A stretch of 64,000 nt of DNA. Origin: Escherichia marmotae. Lineage in GTDB: Bacteria; Pseudomonadota; Gammaproteobacteria; Enterobacterales; Enterobacteriaceae. The translations under genes were made by a program, and so were the position numbers. The stretch spans positions 3,224,001 to 3,288,000 of the forward strand of contig NZ_CP025979.1 in assembly GCF_002900365.1 (NCBI RefSeq), in the 5' to 3' direction. The notes under the pieces are model-generated. The model saw only the letters and a list, made by a program, of their open reading frames with translations, ran no database searches and was not told the origin of the DNA. Of this stretch, positions 28,972 to 37,993 are shown in pieces. Position 1 is the first letter of the stretch; the number at the start of each line of letters is the position of its first letter.

Positions 28972-29862
28972 CTACTGCTTAACAACCAGTTTCAGATCAA
29001 CCGGATACTTAGCCTGAACTTTCTCGCCTTTCAGCACTTTATCGGCGGTTTCGACGCCTTTCGCGCCAATCTGATCGGGTAACTGAGCGATAGTCGCTGC
29101 TAGTTTGCCATCATTAACCGCTTTTTCGCCATCCGGCGTACCGTCAAATCCGACAACCATCACATCCGATTTACCGGCAGTTTGCAGAGCGCGCAGTGCG
29201 CCCAGCGCCATTTCATCGTTCTGCGCGAATACAGCCTGCACATCCGGGTGCGCCGTCAGCAAGTTCTGCATCACGTTCAGACCTTTGGTACGGTCGAAGT
29301 CTGCTGGCTGGCTGGCGAGAACGTTAAATTTGTGAGCTGCAACGGCCTGCTGGAAGCCTTCGCCACGTTCGCGAGCAGCGGATGTACCGGCGATGCCCTG
29401 CAATTCGATAACTTTCGCCCCTTCACCTGCTTTCTTCGCGATGTAATCACCGGCAATTTTGCCGCCCAGTACGTTATCGGAAGCAATGTGGCTAACAACG
29501 TCGCCTTTCGTTGCCTGGCGGTCAAGAGTGATTACCGGGATGTTCGCCTGGTTGGCCATCTTCACGGCGTTACCTACCGCGTCGGAGTCGGTCGGGTTAA
29601 TCAGCAGAATTTTGGTGCCGCGAACAGTTAAGTCCTGCACATTCGCCAGTTCTTTTGCCGGGTTGTTCTGGGAGTCCAGCACCACCAGGTTATAGCCGAG
29701 TTTATCCGCCTCTTTCTGCGCGCCATCTTTCAGCGATACAAAGAACGGGTTATTGAGCGTGGAAACCACCAGCGCAATGGTATCTTTTGCCATTGCATTC
29801 GCACTGACGGTGGCGCTTAACGCAACAGCAGAAACCAGGGTAGCCAGTTTTTTCATGTTCAT
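28972..29862 (-). CDS. rbsB: Ribose ABC transporter periplasmic binding protein
   Basis: RbsB captures D-ribose in the periplasm for RbsAC and signals to the Trg chemoreceptor. The 296-residue product has a signal peptide (MNMKKLATLVSAVALSATVS, then cleavage after ANAMA). Two alpha/beta lobes follow, with family motifs VSTLNNPFFVSLKDGAQ and FAQNDEMALGALRAL. A TTG two codons upstream keeps the frame open; the ATG at 29860-29862, with AGGACA upstream, is the standard start. Confidence 0.97.
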   Translation of the reverse strand: MNMKKLATLVSAVALSATVSANAMAKDTIALVVSTLNNPFFVSLKDGAQKEADKLGYNLVVLDSQNNPAKELANVQDLTVRGTKILLINPTDSDAVGNAVKMANQANIPVITLDRQATKGDVVSHIASDNVLGGKIAGDYIAKKAGEGAKVIELQGIAGTSAARERGEGFQQAVAAHKFNVLASQPADFDRTKGLNVMQNLLTAHPDVQAVFAQNDEMALGALRALQTAGKSDVMVVGFDGTPDGEKAVNDGKLAATIAQLPDQIGAKGVETADKVLKGEKVQAKYPVDLKLVVKQ

Positions 29863-29886
29863 ATTCAAGATGTCCTGTAGTCGTTA

Positions 29887-30852
29887 TTACTGCTTTTTGT
29901 TGTCTACCAGCACCGCCAGCAAAATCACCACCGCTTTGACGATCATCTGGTAATAGGAGGAAACACCTAACAAATTCAAACCATTATTAAGGAAGCCAAG
30001 AATTAATGCGCCGATCAATGTCCCAACAATGCGACCTTTTCCGCCTGCCAGACTCGTACCACCCAGAACCACCGCGGCAATGGCATCCAGCTCGTAGCCA
30101 GTCCCCGCCGTCGGTTGCGCAGAGGAAAGACGCGCTACTTCAATGATCCCAGCCAGCGATGCCAGCAATCCACAAAGAGAGTAGACGATGATTTTGATTC
30201 TATTGACATTGATACCAGAAAGACGCGTTGCCGCTTCGTTGCCACCCAGCGCGTAGATGTAACGCCCCAGACGCGTGTGATGCAGCATGTACCAGGCCGC
30301 GAGGAAGACAATACCCATGATCCACACAGGCGTCGGTACGCCCAGCGGACGACCAATACCAAACCAGCCAAACAGGTCGGCGTTCTCGGTAAAGCCGGTA
30401 TTCACCGGGCTACCGTTGGTGTAAACCATCGTCACGCCACGCAGTAAAAGCATCATCACCAGGGTAGCGATAAACGCCTGGACGCGGCCTTTCGCTACAA
30501 TCACCCCGGTTACCGCGCCAATTGCAGCTCCTAATGCCAGTGCGGCAGCAACAGCCACCAACGCGTTAACTTCAATGCCAACGATGGAGGCAGCAACTGC
30601 GCCAGTTAGCGCCAGCAGAGAACCGACGGACAGGTCGATACCCGACGTCAGGATCACCAGCGTCATGCCGACCGCCATAATGGCGTTAACCGAGGTTTGC
30701 TGGAGAATATTGAATAAGTTATTAACGGTGAAAAAGTTCGGACTTAACGTCGAGACAATCGCGATCAGCACCAGCAGAGCGATAAGCGATTTCTGCTCCA
30801 TCAGCCACGCTTTCGTGAAATAACGGCGACCAGAGACAGTCTGGGTTGTCAT
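29887..30852 (-). CDS. rbsC: Ribose ABC transporter permease
   Basis: RbsC forms the inner-membrane channel as a dimer. The 321-residue product has many hydrophobic segments. It carries the BPD_transp_2 family motif ALGGNEAATRLSGINVNRIKI, which contacts the ATPase, and GTSLAGGKGRIVGTLIGA. It lies between rbsA and rbsB in the standard operon order. Confidence 0.97.
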   Translation of the reverse strand: MTTQTVSGRRYFTKAWLMEQKSLIALLVLIAIVSTLSPNFFTVNNLFNILQQTSVNAIMAVGMTLVILTSGIDLSVGSLLALTGAVAASIVGIEVNALVAVAAALALGAAIGAVTGVIVAKGRVQAFIATLVMMLLLRGVTMVYTNGSPVNTGFTENADLFGWFGIGRPLGVPTPVWIMGIVFLAAWYMLHHTRLGRYIYALGGNEAATRLSGINVNRIKIIVYSLCGLLASLAGIIEVARLSSAQPTAGTGYELDAIAAVVLGGTSLAGGKGRIVGTLIGALILGFLNNGLNLLGVSSYYQMIVKAVVILLAVLVDNKKQ

Positions 30853-30856
30853 TTTT

Positions 30857-32362
30857 TTACTCCTGATTCACGCGATTAAGCTTGCCCACAGCGGCAGCCA
30901 TTAACACTTCCTGGGTGGCCTGCTCACGAGTAAATTCCCCGCTGAGATGCCCTTCATGCATAACGATGATGCGATCGCTCATGCCTAATACTTCTGGCAT
31001 TTCCGATGACACCAGAATGATGCTCAAACCATCGGCTTTGAACTGGTTGATCAGTTGATAAATCTCTTTTTTCGCACCGACATCCACGCCACGGGTGGGT
31101 TCATCAAGGATAAGCACTTTCGGGCGCGTCATCAGACCGCGGGCAATCGCCACTTTTTGCTGATTGCCACCGGAAAGCAGACCAATTGCCTGTTCCATCG
31201 ACGGCGTTTTCACATTGAACAGACGAATAAAATCACTCACCGCCTGTTGCTCATCGGCATGCTTCAGACTGCCATCAGCACGGCTGAAGTAACGCAGGGC
31301 AGTTAGCGACATGTTCTCTTTTACTGACATGCCCAGCACTAAACCGTCGCGTTTGCGGTCTTCGGAGATATACACAATGCCATTTGCCAGGCCATCCTGC
31401 GGTGAACGGGTAACAACTTCATGCCCATCCAGAGTGACGTAACCGCTGGTGCGCGGCAGTGCGCCGTAGAGCACTTTCATCAGTTCGGTGCGGCCGGCGC
31501 CCATCAAACCAGAGACGCCGAGAATTTCACCTTTACGTAGGGTAAAAGAGACATCGTTAACGCCAGGTCCGCAGAGATTATCAACTTTCAGACGGATATC
31601 TCCCGGCGCTTTTTCCAGGTGTGGATATTGTTCTTCCAGTTTGCGGCCCACCATCATCTCAATCAGCGAATCTTCGGTTAGTGATGCCACTTCACGCTCG
31701 GCAATAAATTGCCCGTCACGAAAAACCGTAACGTCATCACAAATCTCGAAGATTTCTTTCATACGGTGGGAAATATAGACAACGCCGCGCCCTTGCAATT
31801 TCAGCTCGCGAATGACGCGGAACAGGGATTCGGTTTCGGTATCGGTCAGCGCATCGGTCGGTTCATCCATAATGATAACTTTCGACTCAAAGCTTAATAC
31901 CTTCGCGATTTCAACCATCTGCTGGTCACCGATGGAAAGATCGCCCACCAGCTTGTCGCTTTTAAACCGCAGATTAAGTTTAGCCAGCAATTTATCCGCT
32001 TCGGCATACATGGTTTTCCAGTCAATTTTGCCAAAACGATTCACAAACTCTCGGCCGAGGAAAATATTTTCCGCAATGGTCAGTTGCGGGATCAGATTCA
32101 GTTCCTGGTGGATAATGCCAATTCCAGCTTCCTGAGAAGATTTCGGCCCGGTAAACGTCGTTTCTTTGCCCAGCCATAAAAGCGTACCGGCATCACGGGT
32201 ATAGATACCGGTAAGCACTTTCATCATGGTGGATTTACCCGCGCCATTTTCACCTACCAGCGCCATCACGCGACCCGGATAGACATTTAGCGCGGCTCCC
32301 GAAAGCGCTTTTACGCCCGGGAAGGCTTTATCGATACCTTTAAGCTGTAGTAATGCTTCCAT
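30857..32362 (-). CDS. rbsA: Ribose ABC transporter ATPase (two fused nucleotide-binding domains)
   Basis: RbsA powers ribose uptake. The 501-residue product is a tandem ABC ATPase. Domain 1 has Walker A GENGAGKST (about residues 36-44), signature LSIGDQQMVEIAK and Walker B VIIMDEPTDALTD. Domain 2 has a degenerate Walker A, GLMGAGRTE, with signature LSGGNQQKVAIARGL and Walker B VLILDEPTRGVD. This asymmetric pattern is normal for monosaccharide transporters. It ends four bases before rbsC. Confidence 0.97.
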   Translation of the reverse strand: MEALLQLKGIDKAFPGVKALSGAALNVYPGRVMALVGENGAGKSTMMKVLTGIYTRDAGTLLWLGKETTFTGPKSSQEAGIGIIHQELNLIPQLTIAENIFLGREFVNRFGKIDWKTMYAEADKLLAKLNLRFKSDKLVGDLSIGDQQMVEIAKVLSFESKVIIMDEPTDALTDTETESLFRVIRELKLQGRGVVYISHRMKEIFEICDDVTVFRDGQFIAEREVASLTEDSLIEMMVGRKLEEQYPHLEKAPGDIRLKVDNLCGPGVNDVSFTLRKGEILGVSGLMGAGRTELMKVLYGALPRTSGYVTLDGHEVVTRSPQDGLANGIVYISEDRKRDGLVLGMSVKENMSLTALRYFSRADGSLKHADEQQAVSDFIRLFNVKTPSMEQAIGLLSGGNQQKVAIARGLMTRPKVLILDEPTRGVDVGAKKEIYQLINQFKADGLSIILVSSEMPEVLGMSDRIIVMHEGHLSGEFTREQATQEVLMAAAVGKLNRVNQE

Positions 32363-32369
32363 GGCGGCC

Positions 32370-32789
32370 TCAGAACGTCACGCCAGCACAGAGAATGATA
32401 TTCGCATACGGGGAACACTCCCCGCTGCGAATTACCGCCTGACTGTTTGCGGTTTGTTGTTTGAATTGTTCATGCGTGATGTAACGAATTTCAATGAAAT
32501 TTTCCTGGTGTTTTTGCAGCGTCTCAAGATGTGAGAGCAACGTTTCGTGGAGTTGCGGATTATGTTGTTTGATCTCTTCCGCGATAATGGCAGCCTCGAC
32601 CTGCATTTCACTTGTGACGACGCCCAGCACCTGCATAAAAGAAGGTACGCCCTGGGTTAATGCCATATCGATACGCGTTGTACTTTTGGGGATAGGTAAA
32701 CCAGCATCACACACCACCAGCGTATCGGTATGCCCCAGGCGGGAGATCACCGACGAAATACCTGAATTAAGAACGGCGCCTTTTTTCAT
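32370..32789 (-). CDS. rbsD: D-ribose pyranase
   Basis: RbsD interconverts beta-pyranose and beta-furanose ribose so that ribokinase gets its furanose substrate. The 139-residue product carries the RbsD/FucU motifs LGHTDTLVVCDAGLPIP and RSGECSPYANIILCAGVTF. It is the first gene of the operon. The ATG at 32787-32789 gives the standard MKKGAVLN start; an ATG four codons upstream is in frame. Several residues near 85-115 differ from the K-12 form I recall. Confidence 0.95.
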   Translation of the reverse strand: MKKGAVLNSGISSVISRLGHTDTLVVCDAGLPIPKSTTRIDMALTQGVPSFMQVLGVVTSEMQVEAAIIAEEIKQHNPQLHETLLSHLETLQKHQENFIEIRYITHEQFKQQTANSQAVIRSGECSPYANIILCAGVTF

Positions 32790-32800
32790 TTTTTTCTCCA

Positions 32801-32820
32801 TCAGCGAAACGTTTCGCTGA
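32801..32820. promoter_or_regulatory. RbsR operator upstream of rbsD
   Basis: TCAGCGAAACGTTTCGCTGA is a perfect 20-base palindrome of the LacI/GalR type, with a central CG, 11 bases upstream of the rbsD start. A second, weaker GAAACGTTTTA motif lies near 32875-32886. It follows a CRP-like half-site, TGTGATCAAC, at about 32873. Confidence 0.85.
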
Positions 32821-32915
32821 CCCGCAGTTTAATCCCGTCTAATTAAGGAAAACCATCGCGACGTTGCAGAAATGTGATCAACATCGAAACGTTTTATATC
32901 GAGAGCAAACAATGA

Positions 32916-32950
32916 AAATAAAAACGCCCCCTTATGGAGAAAGGAGGCGT
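32916..32950 (-). terminator. Terminator downstream of kup
   Basis: On the minus strand, ACGCCTCCTTT - CTCCAT - AAGGGGGCGT followed by TTTTATTTT forms a hairpin with U-run just after the kup stop. Confidence 0.83.
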
Positions 32951-32956
32951 CTGGGG

Positions 32957-34825
32957 TTAGATCTCGACCTGTGTACCCAACTCGATAACCCGGTTTGGTG
33001 GGATTTCAAACTGATCCGGAGCGCGCAACGCATTACGTTGCAACAGCAAATACAGCTTGCCGCGCAAACGTAAGTACCACGGACGTTTGCCGAGGATCAG
33101 TGATTCATGTGACATAAAGAAGGACGTTTCCATCATTCGACAACTTAACCCTTCCAGACCACAGCGGTGGAAAACTTCTTCTACGTTTGGCGTTTCCCGC
33201 CAGCCGTAACTTGCCACCACGCGCCAGAAAGTAGGCGACAGTTGTTCAATCTGTACCCGACGGACGTTATGGACATATGGCGCGTCTTCAGTACGCAGAG
33301 TTAACAGAATAACCCGCTCGTGCAATACCTTGTTATGTTTGAGGTTATGCATTAGAGCAAAGGGAATGACATTGATTGCGCGCGACATATACACCGCAGT
33401 TCCGGGCACACGAACAGGCGGTGATTTCTCCAGCGAAGCAATCATCGCCTCCAGAGAGTTACCATGTTCATGCATCCGCCGCAGCAGGCGGAAACGCTCA
33501 CTCTTCCAGGTGGTCATCACGATAAACATCACCGTACCGAGGCTCAATGGCAACCAGCCACCGGAGAGCAGTTTATCGAGGTTAGCGGTAAACAGTGGGA
33601 TATCAACACACAAGAAGGCAATCAGAATCAGCGTAACAAAATACTTATTCCAGTGCCAGTTCTGGCGCGCCACGGTAGTTGAAAGAATAGACGTCAGTAC
33701 CATAGTTCCGGTAACTGCAATCCCATATGCCGCCGCCAGGTTACTGGAGTGCTCAAAGCTGACTATCACAATCACGACTGCGACATAAAGCATCCAGTTC
33801 ACAAATGGAATGTAGATTTGCCCCGATTCCATTTCAGAAGTGTGAATAATGCGCATCGGAGACAAATAGCCCAGACGTACCGCCTGGCGCGTCAATGAGA
33901 AGACACCAGAGATAACCGCCTGCGAGGCAATGACCGTTGCCAGTGCGGCGATGATCAGCAGCGGGATCAGCGCCCAGTCCGGTGCCAACAGAAAAAACGG
34001 GTTTTTAATCGCTTCCGGGTTCTTTAACAGCAGCGCCCCCTGACCGAAGTAGTTAAGGGTTAAAGAAGGCAGTACGACGGTAAACCATGCCAGGCGAATC
34101 GGGAACTTACCAAAGTGCCCCATATCAGCGTACAGCGCCTCAACACCGGTAATCGACAGAACCACCGCGCCTAACGCAATAAAGGAAACGGTTTTATATT
34201 CAAGGAAGAAATGCACCGCCCACATTGGGTTTAAGGCATGCAACACTTCTGGATTGGCAATAATGCTACGTAACCCAAGAGCTGCCAGAATCAAAAACCA
34301 GGTCAGCATAATCGGCGCAAAAAGCTTACCGACCATAGCAGTGCCATGTTTTTGAATCATAAACAGTAACGTGAGAACGATGATTGAGAGGGGAACAATC
34401 CAGGTGTCCAGTTGTGGGGCGACGATTTCCAGACCTTCGATGGCAGACATTACCGAAATGGCGGGTGTTATGACAACTTCACCATAGAAAAAGCTGCCGC
34501 CTATTAGCCCCATAATCACCAGAATTGAGGTCGTTCGCGCCGACGTATTGCGCCCGGCAAGCGACATCAGCGTCAGAATTCCCCCTTCACCGGCGTTATC
34601 TGCACGCATCACGAAGGTGAGATATTTTATGGAAACCACAAAGATTAGCAGCCAGAAGATCAGCGATAAAAAGCCAAACACGGCATCGCGTTCAACGCCA
34701 AAACCAAACTGGCCGGACAAACATTCACGAAGCGTATATAACGGGCTGGTACCAATATCGCCGTAGACAACTCCAATCGCCGCGAGGGTAATCGCGGGCA
34801 ACGATTGCTTATTATCAGTGCTCAT
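32957..34825 (-). CDS. kup: Kup (TrkD) low-affinity potassium:proton symporter
   Basis: Kup imports potassium, and also caesium, with protons, and works best at low pH. The 622-residue product has about 12 membrane segments in its first 450 residues. Family motifs GVVYGDIGTSPLYTL near the N-terminus and LTFVMRADNAGEGGI are present. A cytoplasmic C-terminal region of about 170 residues follows. It is divergent from ravA across a 222-base regulatory region. Confidence 0.97.
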   Translation of the reverse strand: MSTDNKQSLPAITLAAIGVVYGDIGTSPLYTLRECLSGQFGFGVERDAVFGFLSLIFWLLIFVVSIKYLTFVMRADNAGEGGILTLMSLAGRNTSARTTSILVIMGLIGGSFFYGEVVITPAISVMSAIEGLEIVAPQLDTWIVPLSIIVLTLLFMIQKHGTAMVGKLFAPIMLTWFLILAALGLRSIIANPEVLHALNPMWAVHFFLEYKTVSFIALGAVVLSITGVEALYADMGHFGKFPIRLAWFTVVLPSLTLNYFGQGALLLKNPEAIKNPFFLLAPDWALIPLLIIAALATVIASQAVISGVFSLTRQAVRLGYLSPMRIIHTSEMESGQIYIPFVNWMLYVAVVIVIVSFEHSSNLAAAYGIAVTGTMVLTSILSTTVARQNWHWNKYFVTLILIAFLCVDIPLFTANLDKLLSGGWLPLSLGTVMFIVMTTWKSERFRLLRRMHEHGNSLEAMIASLEKSPPVRVPGTAVYMSRAINVIPFALMHNLKHNKVLHERVILLTLRTEDAPYVHNVRRVQIEQLSPTFWRVVASYGWRETPNVEEVFHRCGLEGLSCRMMETSFFMSHESLILGKRPWYLRLRGKLYLLLQRNALRAPDQFEIPPNRVIELGTQVEI

Positions 34826-35047
34826 AGACTAGTCTTTCGTTGAAATATGAAATGTGTGCGTAGTCCCTTGGCCCACAAAAAAGCGTTCAGTATGCACGAT
34901 TAACGGCAAAATCGTACTCCTAAATGCGGTCACATTAACCTGGCTCAAAGAAAAATAGCCCTCCTTTGAGACTATTTTTGCCACCATCAAGAAACGTCTA
35001 TACTCGCAGTTTACGCAGAACTTTTGACGAAAGGACGCCACTTCATT
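34826..35047. promoter_or_regulatory. kup-ravA divergent regulatory region
   Basis: A CTATACT sequence at 34998-35004 resembles a sigma-S type -10 box and would serve ravA, in line with the known stationary-phase expression of ravA-viaA. Two interlaced inverted repeats lie upstream of it at 34944-34979. An AAAGGA ribosome binding site precedes the ravA ATG at 35048. Confidence 0.6.
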
Positions 35048-36544
35048 ATGGCTCACCCTCATTTATTAGCGGAAAGAATTTCCCGCCTGAGCAGTTCGCT
35101 GGAAAAGGGGCTTTATGAACGTAGCCACGCCATCCGCTTGTGTTTGTTAGCGGCATTAAGCGGCGAAAGCGTATTCCTGCTCGGCCCGCCAGGTATTGCC
35201 AAAAGTCTGATTGCCCGGCGTTTAAAATTCGCCTTTCAGAATGCTCGCGCGTTTGAATATCTGATGACCCGCTTCTCCACCCCGGAAGAAGTTTTTGGCC
35301 CGCTTTCCATTCAGGCGCTAAAAGATGAAGGCCGCTATGAGCGTTTAACCACCGGTTACCTGCCGGAAGCAGAAATCGTCTTTCTTGATGAGATCTGGAA
35401 AGCCGGGCCAGCGATTCTTAATACCCTACTGACCGCTATTAATGAACGCCACTTCCGCAACGGTGCACATGTCGAAAAAATTCCTATGCGCTTGCTGGTG
35501 GCGGCCTCCAACGAACTGCCGGAAGCAGACAGTAGCCTGGAAGCGTTATATGACCGTATGCTGATTCGTCTGTGGTTAGATAAAGTGCAGGATAAAGCGA
35601 ATTTCCGCTCCATGTTGACTAGCCAACAGGATGAAAATGACAATCCCGTTCCTCCCTCTCTACAGGTTACAGATGAGGAATATGAACGCTGGCAGAAAGA
35701 GATTAGTGAAATTACGCTGCCCGATCATGTATTTGAGCTGATTTTTATGCTGCGCCAACAACTGGATAAATTGCCGGATGCCCCCTATATTTCCGATCGC
35801 CGCTGGAAAAAAGCGATCCGTTTACTGCAGGCCAGCGCCTTTTTTAGCGGTCGCAATGCGGTTGCCCCGATTGATCTGATCTTGCTGAAAGATTGCCTGT
35901 GGTATGACGCGCAAAGCCTGAATTTGATTCAACAACAAATTGATGTATTGATGACCGGTCACGCATGGCAACAGCAAGGGATGTTGACTCGCCTGGGCGC
36001 GATTGTGCAGCGTCGCCTGCAACTTCAGCAACAACAAAGCGATAAAACGGCTTTTACCGTGATTCGTCAGGGCGGTATGTTCAGCCGTCGCCCACAATAT
36101 CAACTTCCAGCCGACGTTACCGCTTCCACGTTGACCCTGCTGCTGCAAAAACCATTAAAACTGCATGATATGGAAGTGGTTCATATCGCTTTTGAGCGTA
36201 GCGCACTGGAACAGTGGCTGAACAAAGGCGGTGAAATTCGCGGCAAATTAAATGGTATTGGTTTTGCCCAGAAGCTGAATATGGAAGTTGATAGCGCCCA
36301 ACATCTTGTTGTCCGTGATGTCAGTTTGCAGGGTACGACACTGGCTCTCCCCGGCACATCTGCAGAAGGCCTGCCTGGCGAAATAAAACAACAACTGGAA
36401 GAGCTTGAAAGTGACTGGCGTAAACAACAAGTTTTATTCAGCGAACAGCAAAAATGTCTGTTTATCCATAGCGACTGGTTAGGTCGCATTGAAGCCAGCC
36501 TACAGGATGTCGGTGCCCAGATTCGCCAGGCGCAACAATGCTAA
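35048..36544 (+). CDS. ravA: RavA, MoxR-family AAA+ ATPase
   Basis: RavA is a hexameric AAA+ ATPase that binds the inducible lysine decarboxylase LdcI and, with ViaA, influences respiratory complexes and aminoglycoside sensitivity. The 498-residue product has Walker A GPPGIAKS near residues 45-52, the MoxR motif RFSTPEEVFGPLS, Walker B VFLDEIWKA and sensor 1 VAASNELPE. A C-terminal LARA and triple-helical region follows. A TTG eight codons upstream is in frame; the ATG is preferred. It overlaps viaA by seven bases. Confidence 0.96.
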   Translation: MAHPHLLAERISRLSSSLEKGLYERSHAIRLCLLAALSGESVFLLGPPGIAKSLIARRLKFAFQNARAFEYLMTRFSTPEEVFGPLSIQALKDEGRYERLTTGYLPEAEIVFLDEIWKAGPAILNTLLTAINERHFRNGAHVEKIPMRLLVAASNELPEADSSLEALYDRMLIRLWLDKVQDKANFRSMLTSQQDENDNPVPPSLQVTDEEYERWQKEISEITLPDHVFELIFMLRQQLDKLPDAPYISDRRWKKAIRLLQASAFFSGRNAVAPIDLILLKDCLWYDAQSLNLIQQQIDVLMTGHAWQQQGMLTRLGAIVQRRLQLQQQQSDKTAFTVIRQGGMFSRRPQYQLPADVTASTLTLLLQKPLKLHDMEVVHIAFERSALEQWLNKGGEIRGKLNGIGFAQKLNMEVDSAQHLVVRDVSLQGTTLALPGTSAEGLPGEIKQQLEELESDWRKQQVLFSEQQKCLFIHSDWLGRIEASLQDVGAQIRQAQQC

Positions 36545-37989
36545 CACTGGATACGCTTAATGTAATGCTGGCCGTCAGCGAAGAGGGATTGATCGAAGAG
36601 ATGATCATCACGCTGTTGGCCTCGCCACAACTGGCTGTTTTCTTTGAAAAATTCCCACGCCTGAAGGCGGCAATCACTGATGATATTCCCCGCTGGCGTG
36701 AGGCGCTGCGCAGTCGGCTGAAAGATGCACGCGTCCCACAGGAACTCACTGAAGAGGTCATGTGCTATCAGCAAAGCCAACTTCTCTCCACACCGCAATT
36801 TATTGTGCAGTTACCGCAGATCCTGGACTTACTGCATCGACTAAATTCCCCATGGGCCGAACAAGCCCGGCAGTTGGTTGATGCCAACAGCACGATCACC
36901 CCAGCATTACACACGCTTTTTCTCCAACGTTGGCGCTTAAGTCTGATCGTGCAAGCGACGACGTTAAATCAACAATTATTAGAAGAAGAACGTGAACAAC
37001 TGTTGAGCGAGGTTCAGGAACGCATGACGTTAAGCGGTCAACTTGAACCGGTTCTGGCGGAAAACAACACCGCAGCCGGTCGCCTGTGGGATATGAGCGC
37101 CGGTCAGCTCAAACGCGGCGACTATCAGTTAATTGTGAAATATGGTGAATTTCTTAACGAGCAGCCGGAGCTGAAACGTCTGGCAGAACAGTTAGGGCGT
37201 TCACGGGAAGCAAAATCGATCCCCCGCAACGATGCGCAGATGGAAACCTTCCGCACAATGGTACGCGAACCAGCGACCGTTCCTGAGCAGGTTGATGGCT
37301 TGCAGCAAAGCGATGATATTTTACGCCTTCTGCCGCCGGAACTGGCGACTCTGGGCATTACTGAACTGGAGTATGAATTTTACCGTCGGCTGGTGGAAAA
37401 ACAGTTGCTCACTTATCGCCTGCACGGTGAATCATGGCGTGAAAAAGTTATCGAACGTCCGGTCGTCCATAAAGATTATGACGAACAGCCGCACGGGCCG
37501 TTTATTGTCTGCGTAGATACATCTGGCTCAATGGGCGGCTTTAATGAACAGTGCGCGAAAGCGTTCTGTCTGGCCTTGATGCGCATTGCCCTCGCTGAAA
37601 ATAGGCGCTGCTTTATTATGTTATTTTCCACCGAGATCGTCCGTTATGAGCTTTCAGGCCCACAAGGCATCGAGCAAGCGATCCGTTTTTTAAGCCAGCA
37701 GTTTCGTGGCGGCACCGATCTTGCCAGTTGTTTTCGCGCCATTATGGAGCGCTTGCAAAGCCGGGAATGGTTTGACGCCGATGCGGTGGTGATTTCTGAT
37801 TTTATCGCCCAACGGTTGCCTGACGACGTGACGAGTAAAGTAAAAGAGTTGCAGCGGGTACATCAGCATCGCTTTCATGCCGTGGCGATGTCGGCGCACG
37901 GCAAACCCGGCATCATGCGCATTTTCGATCATATCTGGCGCTTTGATACCGGGATGCGTAGCCGCCTGCTCAGACGCTGGCGGCGATAA
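36538..37989 (+). CDS. viaA: ViaA, von Willebrand factor A domain partner of RavA
   Basis: ViaA stimulates RavA ATPase activity. The 483-residue product is mostly helical in its first 300 residues. It carries a C-terminal VWA domain with a complete MIDAS motif DTSGSM at residues 327-332, and supporting metal residues in GGTDLASC and ISDF. Its ATG lies inside the end of ravA (ATGCTAA overlap), which implies translational coupling. It converges with asnA four bases further on. Confidence 0.96.
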   Translation: MLTLDTLNVMLAVSEEGLIEEMIITLLASPQLAVFFEKFPRLKAAITDDIPRWREALRSRLKDARVPQELTEEVMCYQQSQLLSTPQFIVQLPQILDLLHRLNSPWAEQARQLVDANSTITPALHTLFLQRWRLSLIVQATTLNQQLLEEEREQLLSEVQERMTLSGQLEPVLAENNTAAGRLWDMSAGQLKRGDYQLIVKYGEFLNEQPELKRLAEQLGRSREAKSIPRNDAQMETFRTMVREPATVPEQVDGLQQSDDILRLLPPELATLGITELEYEFYRRLVEKQLLTYRLHGESWREKVIERPVVHKDYDEQPHGPFIVCVDTSGSMGGFNEQCAKAFCLALMRIALAENRRCFIMLFSTEIVRYELSGPQGIEQAIRFLSQQFRGGTDLASCFRAIMERLQSREWFDADAVVISDFIAQRLPDDVTSKVKELQRVHQHRFHAVAMSAHGKPGIMRIFDHIWRFDTGMRSRLLRRWRR

Positions 37990-37993
37990 GTCA

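Noticed and set aside
34826..35047. A c-di-AMP or potassium riboswitch upstream of kup
   Set aside because: No ydaO- or kimA-class consensus is visible and Escherichia is not known to make c-di-AMP. The interlaced repeats are kept as an unexplained observation only.
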